A stretch of 64,000 nucleotides of DNA, taken from contig JAFREQ010000075.1 of the NCBI GenBank assembly GCA_025331565.1, positions 62,001 through 126,000 on the forward strand, in the 5' to 3' direction. A program made the position numbers and the translations under genes. Under the pieces are notes generated by a model that saw only the letters and a list, made by a program, of their open reading frames with translations, made no database searches and was not told the origin of the DNA. Below, one piece after another: positions 1-11,032 of this stretch. Source of the stretch: Holacanthus passer (Eukaryota > Chordata > Actinopteri > Pomacanthidae). The stretch's first letter is position 1. Each line of letters starts with the position of its first letter.

Positions 1-59
1 ACTCAATTTTGTTTTACCTACAGATTAGATCATCTGTCTAACATGGGCTTCTGTTTAAA

Positions 60-430
60 GGAATGGTTTGACATTTTGAGAAATGCACTTATTCACTTTT
101 TTGTGGACAGTCAGATGACAAGATCTCATGTCTGTACACTAAATATGAAGCTACAGTTAGCAGACAATTAGCTTATCTAAGCAAAAGTACCGGAAGAAGG
201 GGAATCAGTTCTCTTGGTACCTACACCTCTGATTTGTATTAATTAACATGTTATTAACATGTTTTTAAAAAAGCCACTAATAGGCAGGTTTTTTAATGTA
301 GGACAGAGCCTGGGTAGCTGTTGGCTCTCGCTTTATATTAAGTGTATAGACATGAGAGTGGTATCGATCTTTTTATCTAATTTTCAGCAAAAAAGCAAAT
401 AAGTGTCTCACAAAATGTTGAATTATTCTG
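60..430. mobile_element. Short inverted-repeat element (MITE-like), copy 1
   Basis: The left end (about 67-93, tttgacattttgagaaatgc) is roughly the reverse complement of the right end (about 399-426, gtctcacaaaatgttgaatt). Inside are the phrases 'ctgtacactaaatatgaagc' and 'catgagagtggtatcgatct', which recur in the copies at 28027, 29630 and 33391. Paired inverted ends without an open reading frame fit a non-autonomous DNA transposon. I recognise it as a common type of fish repeat but cannot name the family with certainty. Confidence 0.6.
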
Positions 431-2620
431 ACTGTGTTCTTGCCCCGTCTGGCTTTTTCTGTTTTTTTCCGATATCAGCAATTACTTTTAATGAGTACAA
501 TGTTATCATAACAGATAGAAATGATGGATACAAAAATAAGCCCCAAGTTGCAAAAAATAGAAATTATCTTTATTAATTTCCAATTAAATTCAGATTACTA
601 CTGCTCTGTTTTCCTTCTTTATCTTGTGCTCCCATAGTCGGATCTACCTTCTTTCTTTTCCTTATTTGGAAGCCATTTAAAGACCTCTTTGGCTGAAAGG
701 GTAAACAGACTTTAAAGGGGACCTCTTCCCTTAGCTTTCATTTATGTGACTAATTCTCAGAGAGCCTCCTTTCTGTCAACAATAAGACATTTTCTCTGCT
801 ACAGAGGAGACAAGTTAAGAGTTAAAAGTCAGCTCACTGTGAAATAACACAAGAGAGTGAACATTCATTGCATCTGCGTGTGTGTGTGACATAAAACAAG
901 GGAGAAACAGAGCAAAGTCATGGCCTTTAACTTCAGAACAGGATGTAACACCACAAATGCAACACAGCAGTGGCAGTGTAAAGTTAATGTACCATGAAGT
1001 TTGTAATGGACTTTTTACTGCTAGTGTTTCTTGAAAGGGCAATTTTAAAAACTTCATTGATGACCTGCGGTGTATCTGTTGTAAATATAGCGTAGCTGTA
1101 AGCACCAGGGTGGGCTCGGGCCATGCAGGCTCATGTGAACACAGACTAATCCTCTTCATTAAAAAACAGCAGGTGTGTGCAAATGCTGTTAACCCCATGT
1201 GACCCCTAAAGTAAACCTTGAACTCTCTAAACCAAAACACTTAACTCCCTTTTCAACTTGCAAGAACAGAGATGGGAAAATGTCAGAAAAATGTCCATCT
1301 TAAATACTCATTATATTAAAGAACCATACCAGTGTTTTTGAACATTTTAGCTACTTTCGTGCATATCACTGACAAACATTTTTTCATGTATGCATCCTAC
1401 TCTTCAGACAGCCAACACAAAAATTTATGTAACTTGAACTATACTTGATTTTCACTTGGATGGATTATACTCAAGCAAGCTTGAGTCTGCTTACTGATTT
1501 TAATATTGTACAGAAATGAATGGAAACCAATGGCTTCCATGGGAGCATACATCGAAAAATCTAAAAAAAATAACAGCATGGTTTGCAAAATGGTTGGGAT
1601 AAAATTGCTAGTACAGTGTTCAGTGTCGTAAAGGGGCTAAAATGTGCAAAACCAATGGCGTTAAAAGAAGAGAAACACTATTCAAAGTCAAGATAATTGC
1701 ACTTGTCCCGTTCACCTGTTTGTGAGCACAAGAATTTATTGGGTCAGGTGACATTATCCATGTACTTATACCCAATTTCAAGATATTCAAGTGTAGCAGA
1801 TATGGAAAATGTGAATTTTTAGGATTTCAAGTCTACAAACCATTAGAGAGAGTGTAGGAGTGGACTTCAGAGTGCAACTTCAAAAATGAATGAGAAGAAG
1901 GCTTATCTGAGGGAGCATTAAGAAGTAAGCTGCCAGTCTGACCAGAGGGGGCTCAGTTGGCTGGGCTCAGGTTACACAGATGTGGACGGGGAGGGCGAGG
2001 AGAGATTTCCTGCAGCTGAGACGAGGGAAGGGGGGAAGGGGGAGGGAGGTTGACCTCGTCTCCCTGAGCTTGCAAAGTTTGGATCTCAGGAATAAGGAGG
2101 GGTGGGAAGAGAGAGAGAGAAAACTTTGATGGCTCTATTCCACTGGCAACAGCTCATGTGACCCAAATTCTCCTGCTCGCTCAACAACAGTGCTAGCCAA
2201 AGAGGAAACTTAAGCTTACAGTAGGTGACAGTAGTCCTTTTTAGGAATGCTTGCTCGAAGCGCTTTGCTTGTAGATGTGTATGTACTTGTTTTAAAGCCT
2301 ACATATTGTTTCCAGTTGTGCCTCACGAGCAGTAGCAGTTTGGCTTTATCTGTCTTCCTTTTGTGCCCGTCAGACTGTATGTTGTCGGGGGCAGACACCT
2401 AACACTGCAGTTCTGTTAGGCCTCCTGCTAGGTGAAGACGGGTTGAGGTGAGACCTCTGCGCAGACAGGGGGTAAAGTTAACAGGACACCTGTAATGAAA
2501 GGAAGAACAGAAAGAGCATCATCAGCCGTCACCAGAAGTCTGGACATTGATCTGTGGCCAGTCGATAGCAGTTGCCAGGAAACGGTGTCCTGTGTCCATC
2601 GCTCACCTCCTCATCATCAG

Positions 2621-2685
2621 GGTTGGGGGGGTTGGGCGGACGCAGCTAATCAGCGTTAAAAGCCCCCGCCCCCCAACCCCCCTCG
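2621..2685. repeat. G-rich/C-rich inverted repeat
   Basis: A G-rich arm (about 2621-2639, containing ggttgggggggttgggcgg) is followed about 30 bases later by a C-rich arm (about 2666-2682, containing cccgccccccaacccccc). The arms can pair for about 14 bases with small mismatches. The left arm is also G-quadruplex-prone. No function is shown by the sequence. Confidence 0.5.
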
Positions 2686-3259
2686 CTCTCTCCTCTCCTG
2701 TCCTGCTCTCCCAACGCTCCTACAAGCACATCAATGAGTGCTTAGACAGCGTAGCGTCTGGACAGGCTCACAAAATGCCGACTCATTGCACTAGACACAA
2801 CGTTGTGTACAGAGTTCCTCTTTATCAACCCTGCTTTTCTCCTCTGTAACCTCCACACAGCGAGCCCACAGGGAACCAACCACTTCAAAGCTAAAGCAAC
2901 CACTTCAGAGTTGAAAAAGTCGAGTGTACCTGAGTTTGCTTCACTTCGGTGATTCAGCAGTTTGAGAGATTCTCTGTAAAGTGACGCTGACAGGGATTGA
3001 ATTTAGTACGGTTTATTGTCTCGGGACAACATGCAGAAGAGAAATATTTAAGGTTAGGAGAGAAACCTGTCACGGGTGATTGATGCATGTTTTTGTGTTT
3101 GTGTTTGTGCGTGTCGAGGTGCTCAGTTAATCAGCTCTGCTCTCCATAAGCGAGGCCTGTTTTCTGACTGTAAATCTCCGACACTCTCTCTCTTCCCTCC
3201 CCTCCACATACTCGGCCCAGCCCTCCAAGCCCTAGGGGATCATAATAACAACAATGGCC

Positions 3260-3308
3260 TTCTCTCTCTCACTCTCTCTCTCTCTCCTCCCCCCCATTTT
3301 CTCTCTCC
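3260..3308. repeat. (CT)n / C-rich low-complexity tract
   Basis: An imperfect run of TC dinucleotides broken by short C-runs. It is a simple-sequence, polypyrimidine tract. The short ORF that crosses it is a by-product of the repeat. Confidence 0.8.
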
Positions 3309-5861
3309 CTAATACATACACACAAACACATTATTGTCTTCCCCAACCTCACCTTCCCCCCCCCTTAGGAAACTAGTCCAGGCCAAGGTCCAGCCTCACA
3401 CAGCAGAGGCTGTTTTTAGATCCAACTCCTTGTTCAGCAACATTTAACACTGGGGAAGGACTCACTTAAAAACACTGTACCTGTCAGGTCTGGAGTTGGC
3501 AACAGGATGTCACATCCAGATTTAAAGTTGCAAAGGCTGAAGTTCTTTTATGTTAATGCCTTGTTCGTTTTGAAGTGCAGGGCCTTGATGCAAAGTTTAG
3601 GGAAGGTTAGGACATCGCTGAGCTTTCATCTCTCTCAGGATGCGTTTCTGTAAACACTGCATGTTAATCGTTCTTCATTCAGCCCTGCTGTTATGGCTCT
3701 GAGCGCGGGCTTTATACCTTGCTTTTGTTTTTCTCTTTTATTTTTCATGAACATCTCTGTTAAAATCTCCATAATCTTTCAGAGGGCAGGTATTCTTCTT
3801 GCTGTGTCCGTGCTCTCCACTCTGTGCACTTTTTGTGTTTCAGCTTCCTGCGGTCACTGTGTATCCCTGCACTTCCTTAAAGCCACTAACGTTGTTGCAT
3901 CAGCCCTGTGGGAAGTCCAGGCTCTACAGGGAAAAACCAGATCAATAAATAATGGACTGAAAAGATCAAAGCAAAAATGGAAAAAAAAATCTGTCCTATG
4001 TGACATAGAGTAGCGTTCTGTTTCTCTTTCACTTTGGTCATCTTTGTGACTTATGCAGACGATTGTGGGTTGTCCCGTTTCTCTTTTCCCAGAGTGCATC
4101 TCACTCTTGCTCATTGAGCCCATCCACTCTGAAACCACTCATTTCAAATCGCCACTTGACTAACTCAACTACTCACCGCAGGGATGAAGCAGAAAAGATG
4201 ACTGACAAATGACTTTCAGCACCTGTGTCTTCGCTTTGCCCCAGATGAGCGCAGAGGATCAGCTCTCATTGTGCTTCAGACAAGCATTGAAACTGTTGAG
4301 CAGCCCACTCAAGAAAACTGTTTTCATCCACTAACTGCAGCTACAGTAGAGAGTAGATTTTGTTGGATCCAGTCAATTCTGTACTGACCATCAATAGTGG
4401 AACTTGGCATCTCACACTTGAACCTCTCTCTCATTACTACTTCAATAATGGTTCGGTTACTTTCTGAAAAAAAAAACAAAAAAAAACTTTACCATCATCC
4501 CTGGCTGGGATGAGATGCTTGGGAAAAACACCCCAAAGCAGCAGTCAATCAAAACAGATGAGGTTATTGTTTTGTCTTTGATCATTTGTCTTATTTTGAT
4601 TTTGTGCATTTTTTTCTCTCTCCAAACTTTATGAAATTTTTTGTTAATAACATTCCAATTAGTTTTTTTTAATTGGTTGTTAGTGATTTGTTTTTTTCTG
4701 TAGAAAATGTAAGATTTTATACATTTGTGTTTTTGTGTGTTCACCTCTAGTTGAGTGTGTTAACAAGCCATGCTGGACATGTACACATTAAAATTTGCTC
4801 TGAAAATATTTAAAGTGGTGGTTTTTTAAGTTTTTTACGCAGAGACTGGTTCAGTACAATGTTTTATGGACTATCTAAAGAGAATACAGGATTACAATTC
4901 TGCACACCCAACTACACATACAGTCCACACACCCTCCACTCTCTTCCTGCGGTGAGGTCACTGTCCATAGGGCCTTGCTTCCTGTCTCACACGGGACAGG
5001 CAGCCCGCTTTATGGGCAATGGGAGGTGGGGAGAGAGGGGATCTGGCTGATGGCCAGGAAGCCACATGAGCAGGGAGGAAGTTAGCAAGCAGCTTGTTGA
5101 GCCTATAAGAAACCGACCAGGCAATGGTGTCATCACGCTGAGAGGAAATTCATTGTTTGCAGCACCACAATGCTTTCTTTGTGGCGGACTTTATCCAAAC
5201 ACCAAAATTACAGAACAGAGTTTGATGGTAGACTTTAATGAGATGTTTTGTGACTTGGCGTAAGTTGTTTCCAAGACTGAAAACGAAATGACACCTACTC
5301 ACATCCTGTCGCGGGCGTAATTGGTCCACATTGACACCAAATGATATGTTATATTAGCTGCTATTTTGTCTTTGAGTCCTTTTGATCAGTTAATGGAGGA
5401 GAATGGCTGATTTAGAAGGATTTAAAAAGAAGACGTTTTAGAGACAGGTCTTTTCGGGTGACTGGGTGACTGTCTGTCTGTCTGACACATCAATCCAGAG
5501 TGAAATATCTCACCAGCTGTGGGATAGATTGTAGAAAGTTAGTACAGATAACAATGGACCCCAGAAGATGAATCCTGACTTAAATATGTATTGTCAACAG
5601 ATCCCATAAAAATACCAAACAAGCCATACTTTGTTCCATCTCTAAATACTTTCTGACCTCCCTACCCTGTCTGAGATACTCAGACCCTTAAGACATAAAT
5701 ATGAAAAAAGCTCTATGGCACAGAGGGATAGATATATTAGGTTTACACAGACAATACTAGAATGAGTGAACTGCTGATTTTGATTTTAATAAAAATATCG
5801 GATATCACTTGCCTTATTCTTCAACTCCGACTCTGATTTTCTAACTTTGCATCTGGTGCCA

Positions 5862-6110
5862 CCAGCAGGTCAAATGTTCCACCTGTCCCAACACATCTCT
5901 TGGCTACTTGGGGGCAGCACAAAAGTTGTAAACACCTGTCCACCTGAGCAAAGTATGTCTAATGTTCATTCTCCTTTTGGCTCTGTTTTGATCTCCACCA
6001 ACTCCTGAGGGGAACAGCTTGCTATTTGGCTGCTAAACTCCACTATGTTCACCAGCTGGTTGCTACCTGCTACACTGACAGCTTGCTTCGTTCAGATGCT
6101 CTGTAGAGTT
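5862..6110 (+). repeat. Interspersed repeat family R, copy 1
   Basis: Shared phrases link this to two other places. 'tacttgggggcagca' recurs at about 17286-17300. The segment reading 'gatctccaccaactcctgag ... ggctgctaaactccactatg' recurs at about 17460-17515 and, reversed, at about 63625-63690. Order and spacing of the blocks are kept, so this is one dispersed family. No protein is encoded. It matches a repeat type I associate with teleost genomes, but I cannot assign a named family. Confidence 0.6.
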
Positions 6111-7716
6111 GGGTGATAGTCGTGGGTTGTGAGTCTGTGGGTTTGTTACTACAAGATAATCTTTTCCATTATGCATACTTCAGCCATTGTTAATATGATG
6201 TATTGATCAGACTATTATAGTGTAACTGTCAGAGTAATTGGTAATGACCAAAATTTGTGCCTGTCTTTTGTTGGTCCCATGTCACGTTACTGACTTGTTT
6301 GAGGAAGTATCCAGAGTCAGGCCTGTTCTAACACTGGGAGAGGATGGATGCACAACCAGTGTACAAACTTTCCTCCTTAATGACCTACTTTTAGACGCAC
6401 TGTCAACCATTACGAGTTGGACATACCTCTGTGCACTTTGTAAACAACTTAAATGGTGCATGTCGTGTGTGTGTACACGGTATTTGAGTATGTTGGCCTG
6501 CTTTGCACTGTGTTTACATGCTTTTAATGCTTTCCTGCTGCGTATGTGTGTGTATGTGGAGTCTGGCCCGGATCATTGCTTGTTAAATCTATCGGCTACA
6601 GTTATCACTACGTACACCCTGTGGAGTACTGTAATTACTTGCAGTCATCTCTTTCCTCTGGGTAGAAAATTAACTTACTTTTATCCCCACATGTGTGTGC
6701 CTGCAACACACACGCAGGAAGTTAATCACTTGCAGCTACTAATGACTCAGCTCCAAATGTCTGAATGTGGTGAAGTTGAACCACCTTTACTTTCACAGTA
6801 ATACACCTGTTGGGCATCCTGAGTCCTGTATACAAACAGGTAGAGATTTAAATACCACAGAAATAGCTCCTCTTGAAAATGAACCCCGAGCAGTGTGGCT
6901 CCAGTGATGGCAGTGTCAGCTGGTCAGTCCACCACTTTGGTCCACACTGTAATATCTCAATACTTTGGTTTAATTTAATCCTTGAATCTTGGATCATTGT
7001 CCCACTTTTTCATTATTGAAAAATACATGATGAAAAGTAAAAAGTCAAGTCATTTAATTACATGAATTAAAAAGGAGTTTGGAGAAATATAACTAGATGT
7101 ATACAACAGTAAATGTACTATAAATCCAAAGGACTGTAATGTGCTTTTTTAATCTTACTTTTCTGTAAATCTAACAACTTATTTAGATTAGCTAATTAGA
7201 AGAGATGAAACTTTAATGAGTGCTGGGGGTGATCTGAGGCAGCAGATAATGGGATACAGCAAAAAAAAAATAGAGAATAGAGCAGATTAGCGCCAATTCA
7301 ACAAAACCCTTTAAGCACACAACAACAAGGTAAGGAGATGCAGTGGAAATGTACTGACTGCAATATAAATATGAACACACAGAGAAATGCGGTATCCCTG
7401 TTGCTATGTACTGAGGGTCTGTTCTTTGTCCCCCTCTTCCCTCCTTCACTTTTATTGTTTCACAGTGAGCTAATGTTGAGGTAACATCTGGAGCTGGAAC
7501 AGAGCTCAGTCCAGTGTGTTTTGGTGCGAGCTTTGGCACACATCACCACAGCAGAGGGTGTGGATATGCTGCTGCAGGCCAGCACGGCTGTACTGGTGTG
7601 ATTGCCAGACTTCTGGTCAGTGCCACGATACTGACCTTGTAAAAATGTTGGTGGGGCAGATGTGTAGATCATCGCTATGACACAGTGGTGGTTGTCATGC
7701 CGGCTGGTTCAGTAAT
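6111..7716. other. Non-coding stretch with one long but unsupported ORF
   Basis: The longest ORF of the left part of the window is here (plus, 6238-6801, 187 codons). It opens with TTG; its first ATG is two codons in. It is rich in Cys and Leu from TGTG-rich DNA, has no recognisable domain, and its flanks show no convincing exon structure. I treat it as chance. The rest is AT-rich unique sequence (for example 6960-7210). Confidence 0.4.
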
Positions 7717-7983
7717 CTACGTTATAATAATGTTTTTACTAGGTGTTTTGATGCTTGGTGAAAGGTCCTGGATCGTTGGAATGGATCCTTTCTTCAATAT
7801 TAAATTGAATCCTACTCCAGCATTGTATAGTCCCTGATTCTGTAGGCACTCAGGTGTAAAATGTGCTGTACACACAAAAACTGACATTTTCCTGATTGTG
7901 AAGGCTGTGCAGTGATTTGTTTTGATGAGCTGCAGCCAGCAATAATTCAGTGAGAAGGCTACGCTCTCCCGCTTCACACTCAT
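7717..7983 (-). pseudogene. THAP zinc-finger domain fragment
   Basis: An 88-residue open frame on the minus strand resembles the second half of a THAP DNA-binding domain. It has a tryptophan followed by a basic stretch (WLQLIK), then VCTAHFTPECL, which supplies the C-x2-H half of the C2CH zinc site, and then a segment ending GSIPTI, which resembles the 'AVPTIF' box closing THAP domains. The first Cys pair of the C2CH motif is absent. The frame has an in-frame TGA four codons upstream of its ATG, and a polypyrimidine tract with an AG lies just upstream (about 7996-8020). It could be one exon of a THAP gene or, more likely, a stranded fragment of a THAP-type transposon or gene. No partner exon was found. 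Confidence 0.5.
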
Positions 7984-10900
7984 CTCAGTGGTTCACCTGG
8001 GGAGAAGCAGGAAGTGAGGGGGCGGGGTTATGAAAATATTTATCCTGATGATGATTGATAATCCAGTTTCAATGCAGAATCTGGCTTGGAAAGCAGCGGC
8101 ACAAACTTATTGTCAGGGAGCTAAAAGGAGTAGCAAGCGACTTCAGATTTTCACAGCTTTTATTTTGCACTTCTGAGTTTATATAAAACAAAATATATAA
8201 TATTTGTTGTTGTTTTTAAATTATGGGGACCTCTAATATAATTTTATTCACTAGAAATCAACTCTAGGCCTTCAAAATGGCAAACAAGAATTGTCCCACT
8301 ACACTTAACATTTCTAAAGTTAAAAATTTGAAATTACTTCCAAATCATGAAGAACATTTCCAAGATGGAAAAGCAGCATATAAATCTGAATTTATGATTT
8401 TCACAAGTAAAGACCCTCCTGGAGGTCAGAAGCCCTGTTTGCAGTTTTACACCCAGCACTGCCAAACGAGTACTAATGTGTGAGAGCAATCAGTCCAGGA
8501 TGCTTACCCTGACAATCTTACCCTAACTCTAACCAGTCATCACTCCTTATGCCTAAACCTAACCAACCCAACCAACAACCGCAACGATGATGAGCCAATC
8601 TTAGGAAAAAATTCAGTGCTTGGGTCTATTACAGAAAAGTCACATTTCTTTGTCATTCCTCCCATGAGTAGGCCAATTGCCACTCTTTCATGTAATTAAT
8701 GTAATATGGCCAAAGGTAAGTTTTAGGTCAAGACTGAGACTTTTACACTCAAGATGTACCTGTGTACAATTCTAAATCAAATCCGTGTGTGTCTCACTTT
8801 GTGTAGAGATGTTTAGCCCACTCAGCTGCTCAAAGAGCCCAGCTGTACTCGCAAACAACACCTGGACGTACTCGCAAATTCCATCTGGACACACAAACAT
8901 GCAAAGAGTGAATGAATTAACATGCAGAGATGCAGGTGCATAAGCGCCTGAGAAGTGCACACACACAAGTAGGTGTTGGTGAGTGCATGTTGTAAATAAT
9001 AACAGACCCTTAGGCCTCATATCTGTTTATTTTGGTTATTAAAAAACCCAAGCTATAAAAGGCCGAAGATCTGAGCGACAATAATATAATAATATTCACA
9101 GCACAAATTGCTTTGCCAGCTGTTAACATATTTATTTTTATGTACTTAAAGTGACTCTGCTACTCTGCTGCGTTTTTAATACCAGAAGCATTTTATGAGC
9201 TGTCAATATCTCACAAGGACAGTGTTTACTCCAAATTACTGTGATCAGTGCCATCCTGCAGCAGCAACAATATCAGCCTGTAAAATGTGTGGAGACATGA
9301 AGTGGAGGTAAATATCTGTAAAACCTGAAAATAATGAGCATTACAGATACTGTACATGTATGTGTTTGTGTGTTTTAGTACAGAGTTGTGTGGTTGATTC
9401 GGTCCAGTTGTTCCGGAAATGTCTCCAGAAAACTTCCAGCGTCTGTCTCCTTTTCCTCAGAGAAAGTTGTGACCTCGTCTCCACAGCGACTGAATCCAAA
9501 AGACAAGCAGACTCTTCGCTTCCCACACCCCCTTGCGCTACGAACCTTTGACTTCCAGAGACCCAGGAGAGACGAGACACAATAGCAGGAGACGTTTTCT
9601 CAAGATCAATCCTCTCTCATCTCTGAGAAGAAAATTAAGAAAGGTTGCCCAATTCACAATTTGGTAACAATGTAATCACATAACCGTATGATCAAACTGT
9701 GTGTGTTTGATGAAACTGTGATGGAGGGGAATTATTGCCTTTCTCACAGGTCTTTATTATTATTATTATACTCTTACATCACTGTCTCCCAGATGAACCG
9801 AAATATTCTCTCACCAGGTGGGGAACATTTGCAGCCTTAAAAAGACGAGCTGTCAAACTCCACATCAAAAACTATAGAGAAATCACACAATGGCAATAGG
9901 AAGACTTACCTGGTCATTATGTTCTCCTGTCTTTATATTACCATCTTTAAACTTTTATTATATCCTCGACTCTTTGCAGCGGATGATGTGTAGCGCTGTG
10001 CATTGACGTGCACTACAAAGAGAGACCCAGATGAGGTGGTGAGATTTAATATAAACCTGCTGTGTCCGTGTAGTTCCCCCATCTGTACAATAAAATCTGT
10101 ATCTGTGTGAGTATGTGCTCACTCTCTTATGTGCATGCATTACAATGTGTATGTAGATAAAACCTGCACAGAGTCTGGTTTCACGCTGATGTTAAACCTA
10201 TTATCATAACAACTGGCAAAGAAAGCTCATAAAATTATGGGATGTAATAAAGTTAATGAGCAAAACATCGCACGGGACACATGGCGCGTGCATCTGTAGC
10301 TGTCTATGTGTGTGTGAGTGCAGTGAGAGAAAGCTATGAAGAGGTGCTCTGTGTCAGAAACCAGGCTTCACAATGCGACAGAGGAGTAATGGTGTGCGGT
10401 GTTACTTATCCCAATAATGCTTTTTTTAATTCACCAGTTTTGATAGGTTGAGTGGTTTACTGTCTTTCGAGAACAAATGGAGATGATGTGCACACTGGCT
10501 CCCTAAACTTTATTGGAGTGAAAAAGAATGTTTCAACACTTTGTCAGATGAATGAGGAAGGACAAGGTGTATGCAGGCAAATATGTGTATATATATATAT
10601 TACTTGTTGTGTCTTTCTATCTGAGCTAAAAGCATATCTGTGAATCACCAGTGGGAGGGTGTGTGTGTTTTGTGGTCATAAGGGATACAAGGCCAGGTCA
10701 ACTTGTTCAGATGCCCTGCAAATGCAAAAACATGGTATTGGCTATTAACTGAAAGGTTCCACTATTAGTCTTTGTTCTTCTCTCACTTTCAAAAAAAAAG
10801 ACTTAGGTCTGTAAATGCCTGCACATGTTTGTTGCGAGGGTGTGTGTGTGTGGTGAGTTTGTTTATTGCAGGTTATTTAGCTGATATTGCAGAAAACACA

Positions 10901-10997
10901 TTCACACACACACTGATGCATTATTGAGCGTCTGGATACAAGATTAGTCAAACATTGTCTACACATGAATTCTGGCAGTCTAACAGCTGTGATGGTT

Positions 10998-10998
<1 letters not shown>

Positions 10999-11028
<30 letters not shown>
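10999..11028. repeat. (CA)n microsatellite
   Basis: An uninterrupted run of about 15 CA units is followed by degenerate CA-rich sequence to about 11078. The overlapping His/Thr-rich frames on the plus strand and Cys/Val-rich frames on the minus strand are artefacts of the repeat. Confidence 0.95.

Positions 11029-11032
<4 letters not shown>

Larger units (their letters stand above)
431..5861. other. Non-coding stretch, no supported gene
   Basis: Short ORFs occur here but none shows a recognisable domain, splice signals in register, or a codon pattern that persuades me. Visible landmarks are a GA-rich tract near 1980-2120, a G-rich/C-rich inverted pair at 2621-2685, CT-rich low complexity at 3260-3308, a C-run at 3356-3365, and AT-rich sequence at 4450-4830. 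It may be intergenic sequence or an intron of a gene whose exons lie outside the window. Confidence 0.5.

Noticed and set aside
6238..6801. 187-codon open frame on the plus strand
   Set aside because: It starts with TTG, is rich in Cys, Leu and Thr from TGTG-type DNA, has no domain, and no supporting splice or promoter context.
8500..8600. 'ccctaactctaacc' and 'cctaaacctaacc' words as an interstitial telomere repeat
   Set aside because: The spacing is irregular and no run of TTAGGG/CCCTAA units is present.
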